NCBI RefSeq assembly: GCF_022581195.2
Contig: NC_061466.1
Span: 12,090,001 to 12,154,000, forward strand
DNA from: Helicoverpa zea
Taxonomy: Eukaryota; Arthropoda; Insecta; Lepidoptera; Noctuidae
DNA length: 64,000 nt
Direction: 5' to 3'
Positions 12,111 through 23,042 of the stretch are shown piece by piece. Made by a program: the position numbers and the translations under genes. Below the pieces are notes generated by a model, which was not told the DNA's origin, ran no database searches, and saw only the letters and a list, made by a program, of their open reading frames with translations. The stretch's first letter is position 1; every line of letters starts with the position of its first letter.

Positions 12111-12666
12111 GGTAACGCAACATACGCAATAGAGAATCAATGTGTATGGTTTTTAATCATTTTATTTTATGAGGCTTGAGCGCCCTTGAGTTTCCCTATG
12201 TCAGCGTCGTAAGGTTTGACAAAAATTATATCCAAATTTTTTTAAATAAAACTACTTTTACGGATTTTATTGCGGTTATATTAATATTATCTAATCCTGA
12301 CGGAGGTTAGTGGCGATTTTAAGGCTGGGTTTCGTTGGAATTATTTTTGGAACACCAAGACATTAAATTTTCTCTACTTTGTCAAAAGTTGGAAAATTGT
12401 TTCGCCCGAAACTTTCTTTAAAGTGGACTTTTCCAACCATAAAATATAATTTCGCAAGATTAAGCAATAAATGTTATGGTGTCCACGGGAGAATGGTGTG
12501 GAAATTGCAAAAGACCAACTTTGGGCCATTTACATAATTTCGAATGGACTTTAAAACCATAGAAACCCCTTAAGTGCAAAACTTTCGCACCGTGGATTTC
12601 GTACTTTCGCATAGAAATTCCAATTGTTGTGTTTTGCTGGACTTCATAATTTAGTTTGTTATTATA

Positions 12667-13060
12667 CAAGCTGTTGATTTGCATCCGTGCCATATTCAAG
12701 GAGGTAATTAAGCTAATGATTCTCGATCCAAATCAACAAAAAAATTGGTACGTAATTTTTTTTCTTTAATTTTTTTTCGGAATTTCGTCCATGTCTTCTA
12801 GCCTTATTTAAACTTGGCGCGTATGTTACTGGACTTAAAACCGTGCTGCACCCTCACACAAACACAAACACAAAGCATACGCAACGATTATTCATAAATT
12901 TCATTCATAAAATTGGATTACTTCTGAAATCCCACGACATTACAATGACAAAAAAAGTAGTGCATATTAGCTATTTCCCGTCTACTGTAATTGCAATCGA
13001 TTATTTACGTATTTTATGTCCTCCTCCTGAAGTATGGCACAAATGCAAATCAACACCTTG
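12667..13060. mobile_element. MITE, copy 1 of the CAAGSTGTTGATTTGCAT family
   Basis: Imperfect ~28-bp inverted ends (CAAGCTGTTGATTTGCAT… / …ATGCAAATCAACACCTTG) are flanked by TA on both sides. A second copy lies at 31209-31578 with the same borders and flanking TA. The interior has CACCCTCACACAAACRCAAA and GACATTACAATGACAAAAAA. The TA target suggests a Tc1/mariner-type MITE. Confidence 0.8.
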
Positions 13061-13771
13061 TATAAACTTTGCTTTAACACCTCCAAATCTTGGAATTTAT
13101 TGCTCTTGATTGTTTATAACAACATTAAAATCAAGACCATTAAAAGTATTAATACTACATTATTAAAGTATCAATACTATATTAATTATGGAAATCAATT
13201 GAAATGTTTGGGGCCTGTGGCGATAAACTTAGCGCTGTTTATCAAGTAAGTATAACAAAACTTATTGTGACGATTTTATAATAGTATACATTTATAACAT
13301 TTATGAGATGTATAAAAGCTCTCTCGAAATGTTACGCTAGTTACACTGTTGAAGATGCACGGTTTTCAAGAGAAGGTCTTATGGAGAAACCCGGCAATAA
13401 AACTCCATGGATACTCTTTTAAAAATGAAAGCAATTTCACTTTTATAAGTTATTCATTTATTGAAAATAGAGCATGCATATAGATGAAAGTACAAATAAG
13501 CTAAATATGTCTGATGGAAAATTACTTCTCAAAAATAGAACTTGTAAACATCAAAAAGCTCATTATTTCAGCAATGTTGATTGAAAGTTCTTTCACACAA
13601 ATGTGTAGGTGCCGTCATGCTTTGCCAAAAGTAAACGCCCACTAGAAACCAATGAAACATGGCTTCGGAATTCCTATAAGCAAATAACATTTCCATACAT
13701 GAAATGAAATATTATTTTATTGCTTTATTTCGCCTATAGTAGGCGTGACAGGGTTAAAAAAATTAGATTCT

Positions 13772-14268
13772 AATTAGTCCGTCTTTCAGGCTACCTACAT
13801 ACATATATTGGACACGGATTTTAATACTGTAACAACCTTATTATCGTCCCACTACTGGGGTGCGGCCTCCTCTCACAAGGAGAAGGATTGAGCATTAATC
13901 ACCACGCTTGCTAAATGCGGGTTGGTGATTTCAGACTTAATAGTCCAGGTTTTTATCAGCCATTGTTGTCCAAGATATACTTAGAAAGTACTACAATCTT
14001 TGAAAAGTTGCATCGGTACTTGCCTGAGCTGGAATCGAATGGATTTAAATAAAACATAAAACAATACTTAGATATAAGGCATAAAAGGTTGTTTTTATAT
14101 GGGTTTGTGACGTCACGTCTATGTTGGCATTTGTATACAAAAGAGACGTTACACAAAATTCAATCTTGTTGTATCTTGGTGGTGGTTGCATCGTGGTTAT
14201 TTGTTCGTGAGAGAAAAATAAAATACTTGTCCATTATTCAATAGTTATCTAAAAGACGGACTAATCAC
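13772..14268. mobile_element. MITE-like element carrying a nested SINE
   Basis: The ends TTAGTCCGTCTTTCAG and CTAAAAGACGGACTAA are inverted copies. A SINE fragment (13845-14050, minus) occupies the interior, which suggests a SINE inserted into a small DNA element. The borders rest on this single copy. Confidence 0.5.
13845..14050 (-). repeat. SINE fragment beginning at the B-box
   Basis: On the minus strand it starts with TTCGATTCCAGCTCAGGCAA (degraded RNA polymerase III B box) and runs through ACTTTCTAAGTATATCTTGG to GTAGTGGGACGATAATAAGG. It shares its head with the SINE at 57831-58211 but has a different 3' body. Confidence 0.65.
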
Positions 14269-14965
14269 TTTTATCATTAACTATGCCTATTATGCAAAAC
14301 GTGTATAATATTCAAGGTATGTCAGCCTACTGGCTATTTTGCTTCATACAAATGGTGAGCTTTTGCACTAGAAGCATAGTTTAACTTGATTATAAATTCC
14401 CAGTCTAGGCCGTCGGGTGGAATTGAGAAAATGTTTGTTATAAAGCTTGCAATTCATATGAAGAGAAAATTAACTTTTTATTCTGAACAAATAGTGGGAT
14501 AATTCGTAACTCATCCTTTTTATCATAGAAAGAACATTGCATATATTAACATCGGTAAACAATGATGCTTTAAAGAGAATGCTTGCCTAAAGTATCATTT
14601 AGTTTTATGAAGGAAGGCTATGTGGTGGCTCAGGTGACTGGATTTGAGGATATTAGGCAGGCAGTCGTTTCATATAAAACACTGGTATTTCCGTATTTAC
14701 ATGCATCCTACTCACCTCTGGGAAAAATCTAGGCAGATTCTAGTAATCTCGAGGTTTCTGATACATAGCTCAGTAAATAAATAAAAAATATCTAAGACAT
14801 TGCCATTTCACAACTACGGAAAACTGGTTGACTGATTTTATATAGAAAGTTACGAAAAGGCTGCCTCAATACTTCACATAAATATTTTGTTTTGAGAAAT
14901 CGTGAATAACACTTTTATTGGATTCGTGAGGTTTCCGTACCTTTTTATAGGTGTTAGAACATTCG

Positions 14966-14980
14966 TTGAGAGTTCACCTT
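14966..14980. repeat. Target-site duplication of the Jockey element (left copy)
   Basis: TTGAGAGTTCACCTT, repeated exactly at 20638-20652 on the other side of the element. Confidence 0.95.
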
Positions 14981-15240
14981 TTTTTTTTTTTTTTTTTGGT
15001 ATGGCATCTCGCAGTTCAGCCTAGGAGGCCGTGTACTGCTTAACCGGACTTTTCCCTGTGGATGCCTAGAATTTAAGGCCTCCAGCCAGGGGCGTAAAAC
15101 AACTTATAAACTAAGCGACTGCGCTAAGGGTACCCCCTGTGGGGTCGGACCTCGGCTTAGGGCGTCGCTGGGGAGGCAGCAAAGGGACAGGCTGGATCAT
15201 ATGATCATTATTATTAAATGGGGAATTTAAAGCTACTGGC

Positions 15241-18168
15241 TCAGCTCGCGGGCTGGCTCGATGAGCAAGGGTCGGGAGGACAGAGAACGGGACGTCGCGG
15301 CGGACCTCGGCGGCGAGGTTTGTACGAACGCGGTTTGTGTTTGTGTAGGGTGCTAGTGAGTTTACTACTCTCTTGGAGGACAGTTATCTCATCGTCAGGT
15401 TCTAGAAGGGCATGCCTAGGGCGGCGAATCCTACTGATGCGGGAGGGAGTATAATTACTGGCTGACACGATAAGTGAGTTATCGTGTTTCTCAGCGCGTT
15501 CGAAGTACCGTATGGCGGCACGCTTCATATACTGGCGGATGGTAGGGATTTTTAAGTCGAGATGAAGAATCTCATTTCGAACATAATAGGGAGCTCCTGT
15601 GATTTTCCGTAAAGCACGGTTTTGAAGGGCCTGCATTCTGTGAAGGCGGCGATGGCTTGCCTGTGCGAACACAGGGCAAGCATACATCATGACGGGGCGT
15701 ATGCACGATACGTAGAGGCGTAACTTGCTTTTAAGAGATAATTTGCTCTTTGAGTTGAGCAAGAAGTGCAATCTGCCGTACACAAAGGCTGCTCTAGAGC
15801 GCACCTTACGTATGTGCTCGGCGAATGAGAGGCGCTGGTCTAAGATTACACCTAGATATTTGGCATGCTCCTTCCAAGGAATCGGCCTACCAAACATGGT
15901 GACTGACGGGGGCGCGGGAGGAAGCCTACGGCGAGGTCTCGAAAAGAGTATGGCCTGGCTTTTGTCGGGGTGGAGTTCGATTCTCCATAGCCTAGTCCAG
16001 ACACCTAAGGTGTTGCAATAGGCTTGGAGATGTCTCACTATGGCGGCTGGGCTGCGGCCTGAGCAGTAGATTGCCGTGTCGTCGGCGAATAGGGCTAATT
16101 GAACATGCTTGTTCTTAGGAATATCGCTAGTGTATAGCGTGAAGAGGATGGGGGAGAGTACCGAGCCTTGTGGGACGCCAGCTTTTATAGGGTGGGCCGA
16201 AGAAAGAGCGCCGTCTATGCGATAGCGAAAGGTGCGATTCGACAAAAAGTCTCGTAAGATGACGACGAGACGGTCTGGGACACCGAGTTGGTAGAGCTTG
16301 TAAATCAAGCCTTTGTGCCAGACTTTGTCGAATGCCTTTGCTATATCGAAGAGAATCGTACCGGTGAGTTGGCCACGTTGGAATCCGTGGCTCACACCTT
16401 CCACGATGCGGTGGACTTGTTGGACACAAGAGTGATGGGTTCGAAAACCAAACTGTTCTAATGGGATAAGACTCTTTGCTTCGACGTAATCTTTGAGACG
16501 CTTATAGATAAGTATCTCGTAGATCTTGCCGAACACATTGAGTAAACTGATAGGGCGATAGCTGGACGGGTCTGATTTTGGTTTACCGGGTTTGGGAATA
16601 CCGATTACGGTTGCCTCTTTCCATGCCTGTGGGAACAGGTTATGGGTCATGGCGCAATTGAAGATCGCGGTCATGAGCATTACGAGGGAAGCGGGTAGGA
16701 TTTTGAAAACTTTATTGGTTATTCTATCTGGGCCCGGAGCTTTACGGGGTTTGAGACGTTTGATGATCTCTGCCACTTCGTCTGGAGTGACGGGAGGCAA
16801 GGGATCGTCGGGGTCTTCTTGCGGTGGTAGGGAGGATCTGCGCTCGACCTCGGCTTCGACCTTTAGTAGGTGAGCCGGGTCGACCGGTTGGGTACTAGGC
16901 GAGCATTGAGCCTCGAGGCTGTCGGCCAGACATTCCGCTTTTTCATCGTCCTCGAAGGCGAGGGAATTGTCGGGGCGTTTGATCGGCGGGGTGGAAGCTA
17001 CTTCATCGGATTTGAGTTTCCTTTGAAGCTGCCAGAAGGCTTGATGAGTCGGCTCGAGTTCGCTCAGCGTCTTGTCCCAGCGCGTTTGACGCATCTCAGC
17101 AAGGCGTTCCTTTACAGCACGCTGTAAGTTACGCATGTGAGACTTGTTAGCGTCGCAGGGAAAAGTACTGTAGGCACGGACAGCCGCGTTCTTCTCGGTC
17201 ACCAGAGCACGCACGTCATCCGGGAGCTTGAAGCGATGAAAGCTCGTCGCTTCAACTCTACGTGAACACTTGTCCACGGTGGATTGTACGTGTTCGGTGA
17301 ACGAGCCGATCGCGCCCGTCATGAAAGCGACTGAGTTGATTTCATCGGGAATTGATTCTAACTGGGCGGTGGAGGATTTCAAGCTTTCGCTTAGCATTCT
17401 CCAGTCCGTGACAATCTGGGTGGGAGGAGGGCGATCCGGGTCGAGTGGGCCTGAGCGCGAGGCTAGTTCCACAAGAACCGGTCTGTGGTCGGAGGTGAGC
17501 TCGTGTAGTACCTCTATCGAATGTAAACGTAAGTTTACGTTCTTGAGGAGCGCTACATCGAGAACGTCGGGAAGGTGGTCGACTATATTAGGAAAGTGAG
17601 TGGGATGCATCGGAGCGATGACATCGAAGTTGAGGGATTCACACTGGTTGAATAGCAACCTGCCTCTTGGAGAAGTAGTGTTGCTATTCCAGGCGGGATG
17701 TTTGGCGTTTAGATCGCCTGCTATTATTACAGAGTCGCTCAGGCCTAGTAAGGCTCTGAGATCGTTCGTGAAAAGGATCGGGTCGTAGGACTGAAAGGAT
17801 GAGGACGTGGGAGGGCAGTAGGCCGATACGAGAGTGATCGACTGGTGATGGGACATGGCTAGTCGACAGATCGAGGCTTCAATGCAGCTTAAGTCGGGGG
17901 GAGTGATCTCTACACAATGTAGCGATCTTTTATAATAGATAAGCGTGCCGCCTTTGTGGCGTGTGATCCTGTCATTTCTAATTAACTTATAGTTAGCTAT
18001 ATTAGGGCCGCGTACACGCGGCTTTAGGAAGGTCTCTTGTACGAGAAGAATGTCTATCTTATGGGATTGTAGGAAGGCGGAAATCTCGTCGCGTTGGCCG
18101 AGAATACCGTTGGCATTATAATAGCCAAGCCTAAGGGAATGGGGTTTAATTTTGGATGTATTATCCAT
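15241..18168 (-). CDS. Jockey LINE ORF2: APE endonuclease and reverse transcriptase (975 aa)
   Basis: Nicks target DNA and copies the element RNA into the nick (target-primed reverse transcription). The N-terminal ~235 residues are an exonuclease-endonuclease-phosphatase domain: YYNANGI near the start, QETFL, AGDLNAKHPAWNS and TSDHRPVLVEL, in the expected order and with the expected acidic and His residues. The reverse transcriptase follows: APGPDRITNKV, YRPISLLNVFGKIYE, FDIAKAFDKVWH, AGVPQGSVLSPILF and the catalytic FADDTAIY. The C-terminus has the usual cysteine/histidine-containing tail. The start ATG at 18166-18168 lies two bases after the ORF1 stop. No frameshift or stop interrupts the frame. 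Family: Jockey clade, judged from the two-ORF layout, poly(A) tail and motif style. Confidence 0.93.
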   Translation of the reverse strand: MDNTSKIKPHSLRLGYYNANGILGQRDEISAFLQSHKIDILLVQETFLKPRVRGPNIANYKLIRNDRITRHKGGTLIYYKRSLHCVEITPPDLSCIEASICRLAMSHHQSITLVSAYCPPTSSSFQSYDPILFTNDLRALLGLSDSVIIAGDLNAKHPAWNSNTTSPRGRLLFNQCESLNFDVIAPMHPTHFPNIVDHLPDVLDVALLKNVNLRLHSIEVLHELTSDHRPVLVELASRSGPLDPDRPPPTQIVTDWRMLSESLKSSTAQLESIPDEINSVAFMTGAIGSFTEHVQSTVDKCSRRVEATSFHRFKLPDDVRALVTEKNAAVRAYSTFPCDANKSHMRNLQRAVKERLAEMRQTRWDKTLSELEPTHQAFWQLQRKLKSDEVASTPPIKRPDNSLAFEDDEKAECLADSLEAQCSPSTQPVDPAHLLKVEAEVERRSSLPPQEDPDDPLPPVTPDEVAEIIKRLKPRKAPGPDRITNKVFKILPASLVMLMTAIFNCAMTHNLFPQAWKEATVIGIPKPGKPKSDPSSYRPISLLNVFGKIYEILIYKRLKDYVEAKSLIPLEQFGFRTHHSCVQQVHRIVEGVSHGFQRGQLTGTILFDIAKAFDKVWHKGLIYKLYQLGVPDRLVVILRDFLSNRTFRYRIDGALSSAHPIKAGVPQGSVLSPILFTLYTSDIPKNKHVQLALFADDTAIYCSGRSPAAIVRHLQAYCNTLGVWTRLWRIELHPDKSQAILFSRPRRRLPPAPPSVTMFGRPIPWKEHAKYLGVILDQRLSFAEHIRKVRSRAAFVYGRLHFLLNSKSKLSLKSKLRLYVSCIRPVMMYACPVFAQASHRRLHRMQALQNRALRKITGAPYYVRNEILHLDLKIPTIRQYMKRAAIRYFERAEKHDNSLIVSASNYTPSRISRIRRPRHALLEPDDEITVLQESSKLTSTLHKHKPRSYKPRRRGPPRRPVLCPPDPCSSSQPAS

Positions 18169-18170
18169 TT

Positions 18171-19988
18171 CTATTTCCTAAAGTGAGGCAGGTTTTGAAC
18201 TGCCTGGGCGACGTCTGAATACTCCTGCATAACGGAGTAGAGTTTGATAAGGTCGCCATTGCTGGCGACTATCTCCCTCGAAAGTTGTTGAGCTCTGTCG
18301 CTCGTGAATACACTGAACGTGCTCAGTATAACGTTCATGGAACTGAGCGCTGATACTGGGCTAGAAGAGGGCGCGATCGCTTGCGCTTGCGCGGGCTTGG
18401 CGGCTATAGGAGCCACGGAGGGCGCGGAGGGCGCGGAGGGAAGGACGGGAGGGACGCGAGGTAAGCTCGCGGGCGCCGCGGTGGAATTATTCACCGGGGC
18501 GGGAGTTGGCTGGGGCTGAGTTGGCCTCGGGGTTGGAAAGGCTCTCTGATGGTTGAGAGGGTTCCATGGGGAGGGCCGTTGTGGGCTGAGACGCTCGGGA
18601 AGTTGAGCGGTAGGTAGCCTCGCTGATGGGCTTTCCCTTAACTGGCGGGCGTTTGCACGCTTGGCCAGCTTGGGAGACGTTTTTGGGGCCTTTGGGCAGC
18701 CGCGGTAGTTGGCGGGATGGCCTGAGGCGCCGCAGAGTACACAGCTCGGAGGCTCGGTGCACAGAGTGCGGTCCTTGGGTCGCGGACAGTCGGAGGTGCC
18801 GTGTTGGCCTAGGCATTTCACGCACCTAGGCTGGGCGAAACAGTTGCGCTGTGAGTGACCCCACAGTTGGCAACGGTGGCATTGGGATACAATGCCAGAT
18901 CTATTTGGCTTCTCGATTGAGATGCCGGTTAAATTACACACCGATTTGATGTTAAAAATCGGGTGGATTTTAGAAGGACACGGCTCGCATACTACGAGCA
19001 CCATGTCGAAGGCGTGGCCGCTGCGGGCGCGGTGCATCCTATGGACTTGCGTCGCGGGGATGTTTTGTGACTTAAGGTCACTTAAAATGTCATCCGAAGG
19101 GATTTCCTTCGGAATACGGGTAATGACGACCCGGAGAGGTTTTTCCTCAGGGAGGGAGTACGTATGGAACGAAATGTTCCTCGCTCTTAGCGCTTTAGTT
19201 ATCTCCCTATAGTCGTCTGACGTAGGGAGGACGATTTTTATACCGTTGCCGGTATTGGAGGCCGATCTGTAGTTGATCTTACGGTCAACACACAGCTTGG
19301 ACACTTCGGTCCATTTCGCCTTGTCCTGTAAGTATACAGGCGGCGGAGGTTTGCTTTTAGGTGCGCTTTTGGGCTTAGCGGCACCTTGGGAGGAAGCGAC
19401 CTGCGAGGTCGAGGGTGACGGGGCGGGGGATGCTGTAGACGCAGCGGGCGGGCTAGGGAGAGGAGATGCGGCAAGGGCGATGGTCTTGCGCGCCTTGTCA
19501 TTGTTTTTGATCTTTTTCCTCTTACCTCCCTGTACGACGGTGAAGTCGTCTTCGGAGGAAGAGGAGTCAGAGGGCTCGGAGGGTTGAGCATCCTCTGGGA
19601 CGGGTGAGGCAGAGCGGGAGGACGAGGTGTCCATGCATTCGGCGTCGACGTTTGACGCAGGTGCACTCGCCTGAGTTAATTCCATTGTCTGTGGGATAAT
19701 GGGATTAGGAACAATGGTCGAGTGCAGCTGGGCATCGACCATTGTATTGGGGATTACCGTTTCCGCTAATGCGGCGGTTTTCCCCGAAGAGACGATTATA
19801 GGCTCAACAATGGGGCGCGACACAGCTGCGCCGGCCTCCTTTGTTGAGCCGTTATCGGTGATAATACAATAGCGCGCTAGGCGCGGGTCCTTGATATCAA
19901 GGTTGTTGATCATGTCTCCATATTTGGCGACAATGTCTTGGTCCTTGAGGAGGACCTCGAAGAAGAATTTATAGACTTCGGTAGTCAT
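18171..19988 (-). CDS. Jockey LINE ORF1: gag-like nucleic-acid-binding protein (605 aa)
   Basis: Packages element RNA into a ribonucleoprotein. Residues ~100-215 are low-complexity and rich in Ser, Pro, Ala and Lys, with an acidic patch (SSSSEDDF) before a basic KRKKIKNNDK. Residues ~285-360 (PLRVVITRIPKEI…, HRMH) match the PRE_C2HC region known from Jockey-type ORF1 proteins. Three zinc knuckles follow: C370-X2-C-X4-H-X4-C, C389-X2-C-X3-H-X4-C and C416-X2-C-X4-H-X6-C. The C-terminal third is proline-rich with a short coiled-coil-like end. Stop TAG, two bases, then the ORF2 ATG: a spacing that fits termination-reinitiation. Confidence 0.92.
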   Translation of the reverse strand: MTTEVYKFFFEVLLKDQDIVAKYGDMINNLDIKDPRLARYCIITDNGSTKEAGAAVSRPIVEPIIVSSGKTAALAETVIPNTMVDAQLHSTIVPNPIIPQTMELTQASAPASNVDAECMDTSSSRSASPVPEDAQPSEPSDSSSSEDDFTVVQGGKRKKIKNNDKARKTIALAASPLPSPPAASTASPAPSPSTSQVASSQGAAKPKSAPKSKPPPPVYLQDKAKWTEVSKLCVDRKINYRSASNTGNGIKIVLPTSDDYREITKALRARNISFHTYSLPEEKPLRVVITRIPKEIPSDDILSDLKSQNIPATQVHRMHRARSGHAFDMVLVVCEPCPSKIHPIFNIKSVCNLTGISIEKPNRSGIVSQCHRCQLWGHSQRNCFAQPRCVKCLGQHGTSDCPRPKDRTLCTEPPSCVLCGASGHPANYRGCPKAPKTSPKLAKRANARQLRESPSARLPTAQLPERLSPQRPSPWNPLNHQRAFPTPRPTQPQPTPAPVNNSTAAPASLPRVPPVLPSAPSAPSVAPIAAKPAQAQAIAPSSSPVSALSSMNVILSTFSVFTSDRAQQLSREIVASNGDLIKLYSVMQEYSDVAQAVQNLPHFRK

Positions 19989-20637
19989 TTTCCCGTGAGG
20001 GAAGAGGGCTACCGAGCTAAAAGAGATGGGGGCCTAATTATAAAAACCTAAGACCTATTTCCTATCTCCCCGGGTGGATGGGCCCGGGGATGTGTAACCC
20101 TCCCTGCCGGGTATAGGCAGGGAGGTGAGTACCTATTGGTGAGCCCTAAGCTTGTAAACCGTTCGCCAGTCTTATTGTGCGAACGGGCCCTAGCCAGTCT
20201 AGTGCGAAGGATATAGAGATACCCAACCGACACCAGGTGTGTAGCTGTGAAAGCAAACCAGATGCAAGGCACGACTAGGAGATCCCCCAAGGCCGAAATC
20301 CGAGCTCCCGTCCAATTGACTGCCTTGCCCTGAAGGGGTTCGGCGGGTGTGATTGGGTCAACACCCTCTCGGCTTCGTTGGCACCGTATGGTTTCAACCG
20401 AGAACCACGAAACTGTGGCTTTTACCCAGAAGGGGTCAAGTGAATTTACTTGACACAAACGTTTTAGAAACAGGATAATCGTCCGCCGCTTTGAAAAAAG
20501 CAGCTTTGGATTGATATATTTGTAGTCGGCAGAGCGACTACGGTGAGCGTTACGTCGGGCGTAACAAAGACAAAAGTCGTAAACGGGCGAGCGCAGAGCG
20601 ACACGTCCGTACACGACGAGAGTCAGAAGCGGAGTCC

Positions 20638-20652
20638 TTGAGAGTTCACCTT
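20638..20652. repeat. Target-site duplication of the Jockey element (right copy)
   Basis: TTGAGAGTTCACCTT, identical to 14966-14980; after it the intron sequence resumes. Confidence 0.95.
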
Positions 20653-21539
20653 GACCTAAATTTTATTTGTATTGCACCTTTGACATAGTAAAATACGTAT
20701 GTTGGTATAAGTTTATATTATAAGGGTGTTAGAAGAATATGTGTCTATGAGAATGGGTGCTGATCAAACTTCACCAAATACTTACTTCTTAAGATAATTG
20801 AAAATTTACTAAAAGAATCAAATCAAATTTGGTGCTTTGATATAAAGCTATAGAGACACATTTTGATTTTGAAAATGCATTTGAAATGTAGGTAATCTTT
20901 TAATAACTATTTTTAATCCCACCCGCGAGCCAAAAAAATATATCACTAAAATTCAGTTTTCCGGGAAATTCGAATAAAATCAAATCAAATACCTATCTTT
21001 ATTTGTAGAGCATGGATAAGCAAAATGGGATTATTTTTTTATTTAAAATGTAGGGGCGTTTTCATCATTCTTGGTTAGCTTAGCTTTAAAACAAGTAAGT
21101 TTAAGTTTTTGATCTTAGCAATCATGAACGGTTTTTTGTTTATTGGCCTGTTCTTCTGTAAGCCTGGTTTATTTATATCATTTATTTGGATTTCCAACAG
21201 AGGATACACATTCACTTAAATTAAACACAAATACATAGGACCCGATTGCTGTGTTCCCCCAATTACAGGTAACCACAGCATTTACTTAATGATAAAACTA
21301 GTTACAACAAAAAAGTTTGACATATACCTAATTTGTAAAAAAACACATAAAACAAAAACAGATAATAATAGATTAGCTCAAATACAAGAAAGAGGTCAAG
21401 ATAGTAGCTTCTGACCATAGATTAAACAAGAACTAATTTAATATCGAGAATTGATTTGCATTTGATTCCAATTACACACTTCTAGGAAATTGATGATTCA
21501 AAGGTTTGCTCTACAGTCCTAGTTACGAGACTAACTAGA

Positions 21540-21720
21540 TTAATTAACTGTATAAACTTTAACTGGTTCAACGTTTTATTGTTAAGAAGAACCGTGGTTC
21601 CAATTTATGGAGTTCTGAGAAGGAAAACCTAACAAACTGAATGTTGAAAATGGCTCTTGAGTTCATTGCCGGTTTTTCTCCATAAGACCCATTCCTTGGA
21701 ATCGTGCACCTAGGTATTTC
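21540..21720. repeat. Dispersed repeat fragment
   Basis: Shares CCGGTTTTTCTCCATAAGAC (here) with the reverse-oriented GTCTYATGGAGAA…CCGGC…AACTCCATRGATACT motifs at 13300-13435 and 49615-49740. It is possibly a LINE 3' UTR fragment; the class is not resolved. Confidence 0.4.
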
Positions 21721-22329
21721 ATAAGAACCTGTAATAGGTCTATATTACCTATAACTAAAGTCACGGGTATTCGCAGGAACACTTGCTAAGCGCTGGTTTG
21801 ATGTGGTTCAATAATTGTGTTAATTTATGTTATCAATAACTTTTTTTTCTTTGTTTGTATTTTGTATTGGTGTAGTGTTACGTTTTCATTGTTTGGTTAA
21901 AGCAGACAAGCTGTCTAGGTATTGATATGCGAAAACATGTAATTTGTTTCTAGTTATTAGAAATTGTAGTTTAAGTGGTTGTTGTAAAACTGTTTGTTTT
22001 CCGAATAAAATAAATATTCCAAAACACAGGGTGTTCGACCTCTAGTATTTCTGATATCGCTACAAAATCCACAACTACTTGTTATTTTGTGCAAACTATC
22101 ATACGTAGTGTGCAATACATGCCTAAATAAATAATAGCTAACCTCAATGTTCGGAAAACAATTTCCGTATGAAGCTCAGTCTATGTTGCATAGAAAATAC
22201 TTCAAACTTCAAATGTACTTTGGTTTAGTGTGTGATTAAAATTGCAATAGGATATTGAAGTTGGGTGTTAATCTATAAAATATAATATCTTTAAGATATA
22301 ATGACTTATCTTTGTTAACACTTTAAGCC

Positions 22330-22490
22330 TGGACTTTGTCACTTTGTTTGAACGCGCTAATTTCGGGAACCACCGAGTCAGATTTGTCATACCCATTTAT
22401 CGAGGAAAATTATAGGCTACTTTTTATCCATGTGCGCGATAGTTCCCACGGGATGTGGGTGAACCCAAAGGCGGAAGCTAGTTCATTTAT
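22330..22490 (+). repeat. Helitron-like repeat fragment ending in GAAGCTAGT
   Basis: Contains TAGGCTACTTTTTATCC, TAGTTCCCACGGGATGTGGG and the end GGCGGAAGCTAGT. The 3' CTAGT end resembles Lep1-type Helitrons as I remember them. A related copy lies at 48330-48515. Confidence 0.55.
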
Positions 22491-22561
22491 ACGAAAAACA
22501 AACTATAGGTATATGCTTGATCAACCTAGCTCCTTCTAAAATAAACTATATACCAAATATA

Positions 22562-22710
22562 GGCCTGCCGGGGCTGCGGGTTGTTCGAAAGAGATACCGC
22601 GGCCCTGGTACATAAAAGGCCTACGACGGAACACGACGGTTTTTAGTCAGTAAGAGGCTGACACTCCCTCACCGCTGCTAACTCGCAGCGGGAGGGGTCA
22701 TTTGATGACG
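22562..22710 (+). repeat. Dispersed lepidopteran repeat
   Basis: Contains TTTTTAGTCAGTAAGAGGCT, GACACTCCCTCACCGCTGCT and CGCAGCGGGAGGGGTCATTT, with inverted CTGC…GCAG words. I recognise it as a common moth repeat; its origin is unresolved. Confidence 0.5.
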
Positions 22711-23042
22711 TCACAAAAAAAATATATACTTGATATGTGTACTATATAGAAATGCTAGTATATATCTTAAACGTGTGGAAAACGAACACGCTTATGAATA
22801 CATCGGGCGCACTGTTTGTATAGTCACAAAACTTTGTTGGAGTTAAACTACAAACACAAATAAGAATAAGAATAAGAATAAGAATAAGAAATTTATTTCC
22901 AAAAAAGGTACATTTTCTGTTATCATTAGCCCCAAACTAGGCAAAGCCTGTATCTTGGGCGCTAATTTAGAGAGGGTTTACCAATACAAATTACTAGTAA
23001 TACAAATTTGAATTTTACTTAAGACTAATTAAAATTAAAATA

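Larger units (their letters stand above)
14981..20637 (-). mobile_element. Full-length Jockey-clade LINE, two intact ORFs
   Basis: A 5.66-kb non-LTR retrotransposon inserted antisense in the receptor intron. It has a poly(A) tail (T-run 14981-14997 on the + strand), a 15-bp exact target duplication, a 5' UTR (19989-20637), ORF1 (gag-like) and ORF2 (endonuclease plus reverse transcriptase). The first bases on the sense strand are GGACTCC. GGACGTG, a full match to the downstream promoter element consensus RGWCGTG, lies at 20602-20608, about +28 to +30 from the 5' end, as in other Jockey-type internal promoters. The complete 5' end, clean duplication and open frames indicate a recent insertion that may still be active. 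Confidence 0.93.

Noticed and set aside
20048..20614. 188-codon minus-strand frame upstream of Jockey ORF1
   Set aside because: Lies in the Jockey 5' UTR, on the same strand as ORF1 but without any recognised motif; treated as leader sequence.
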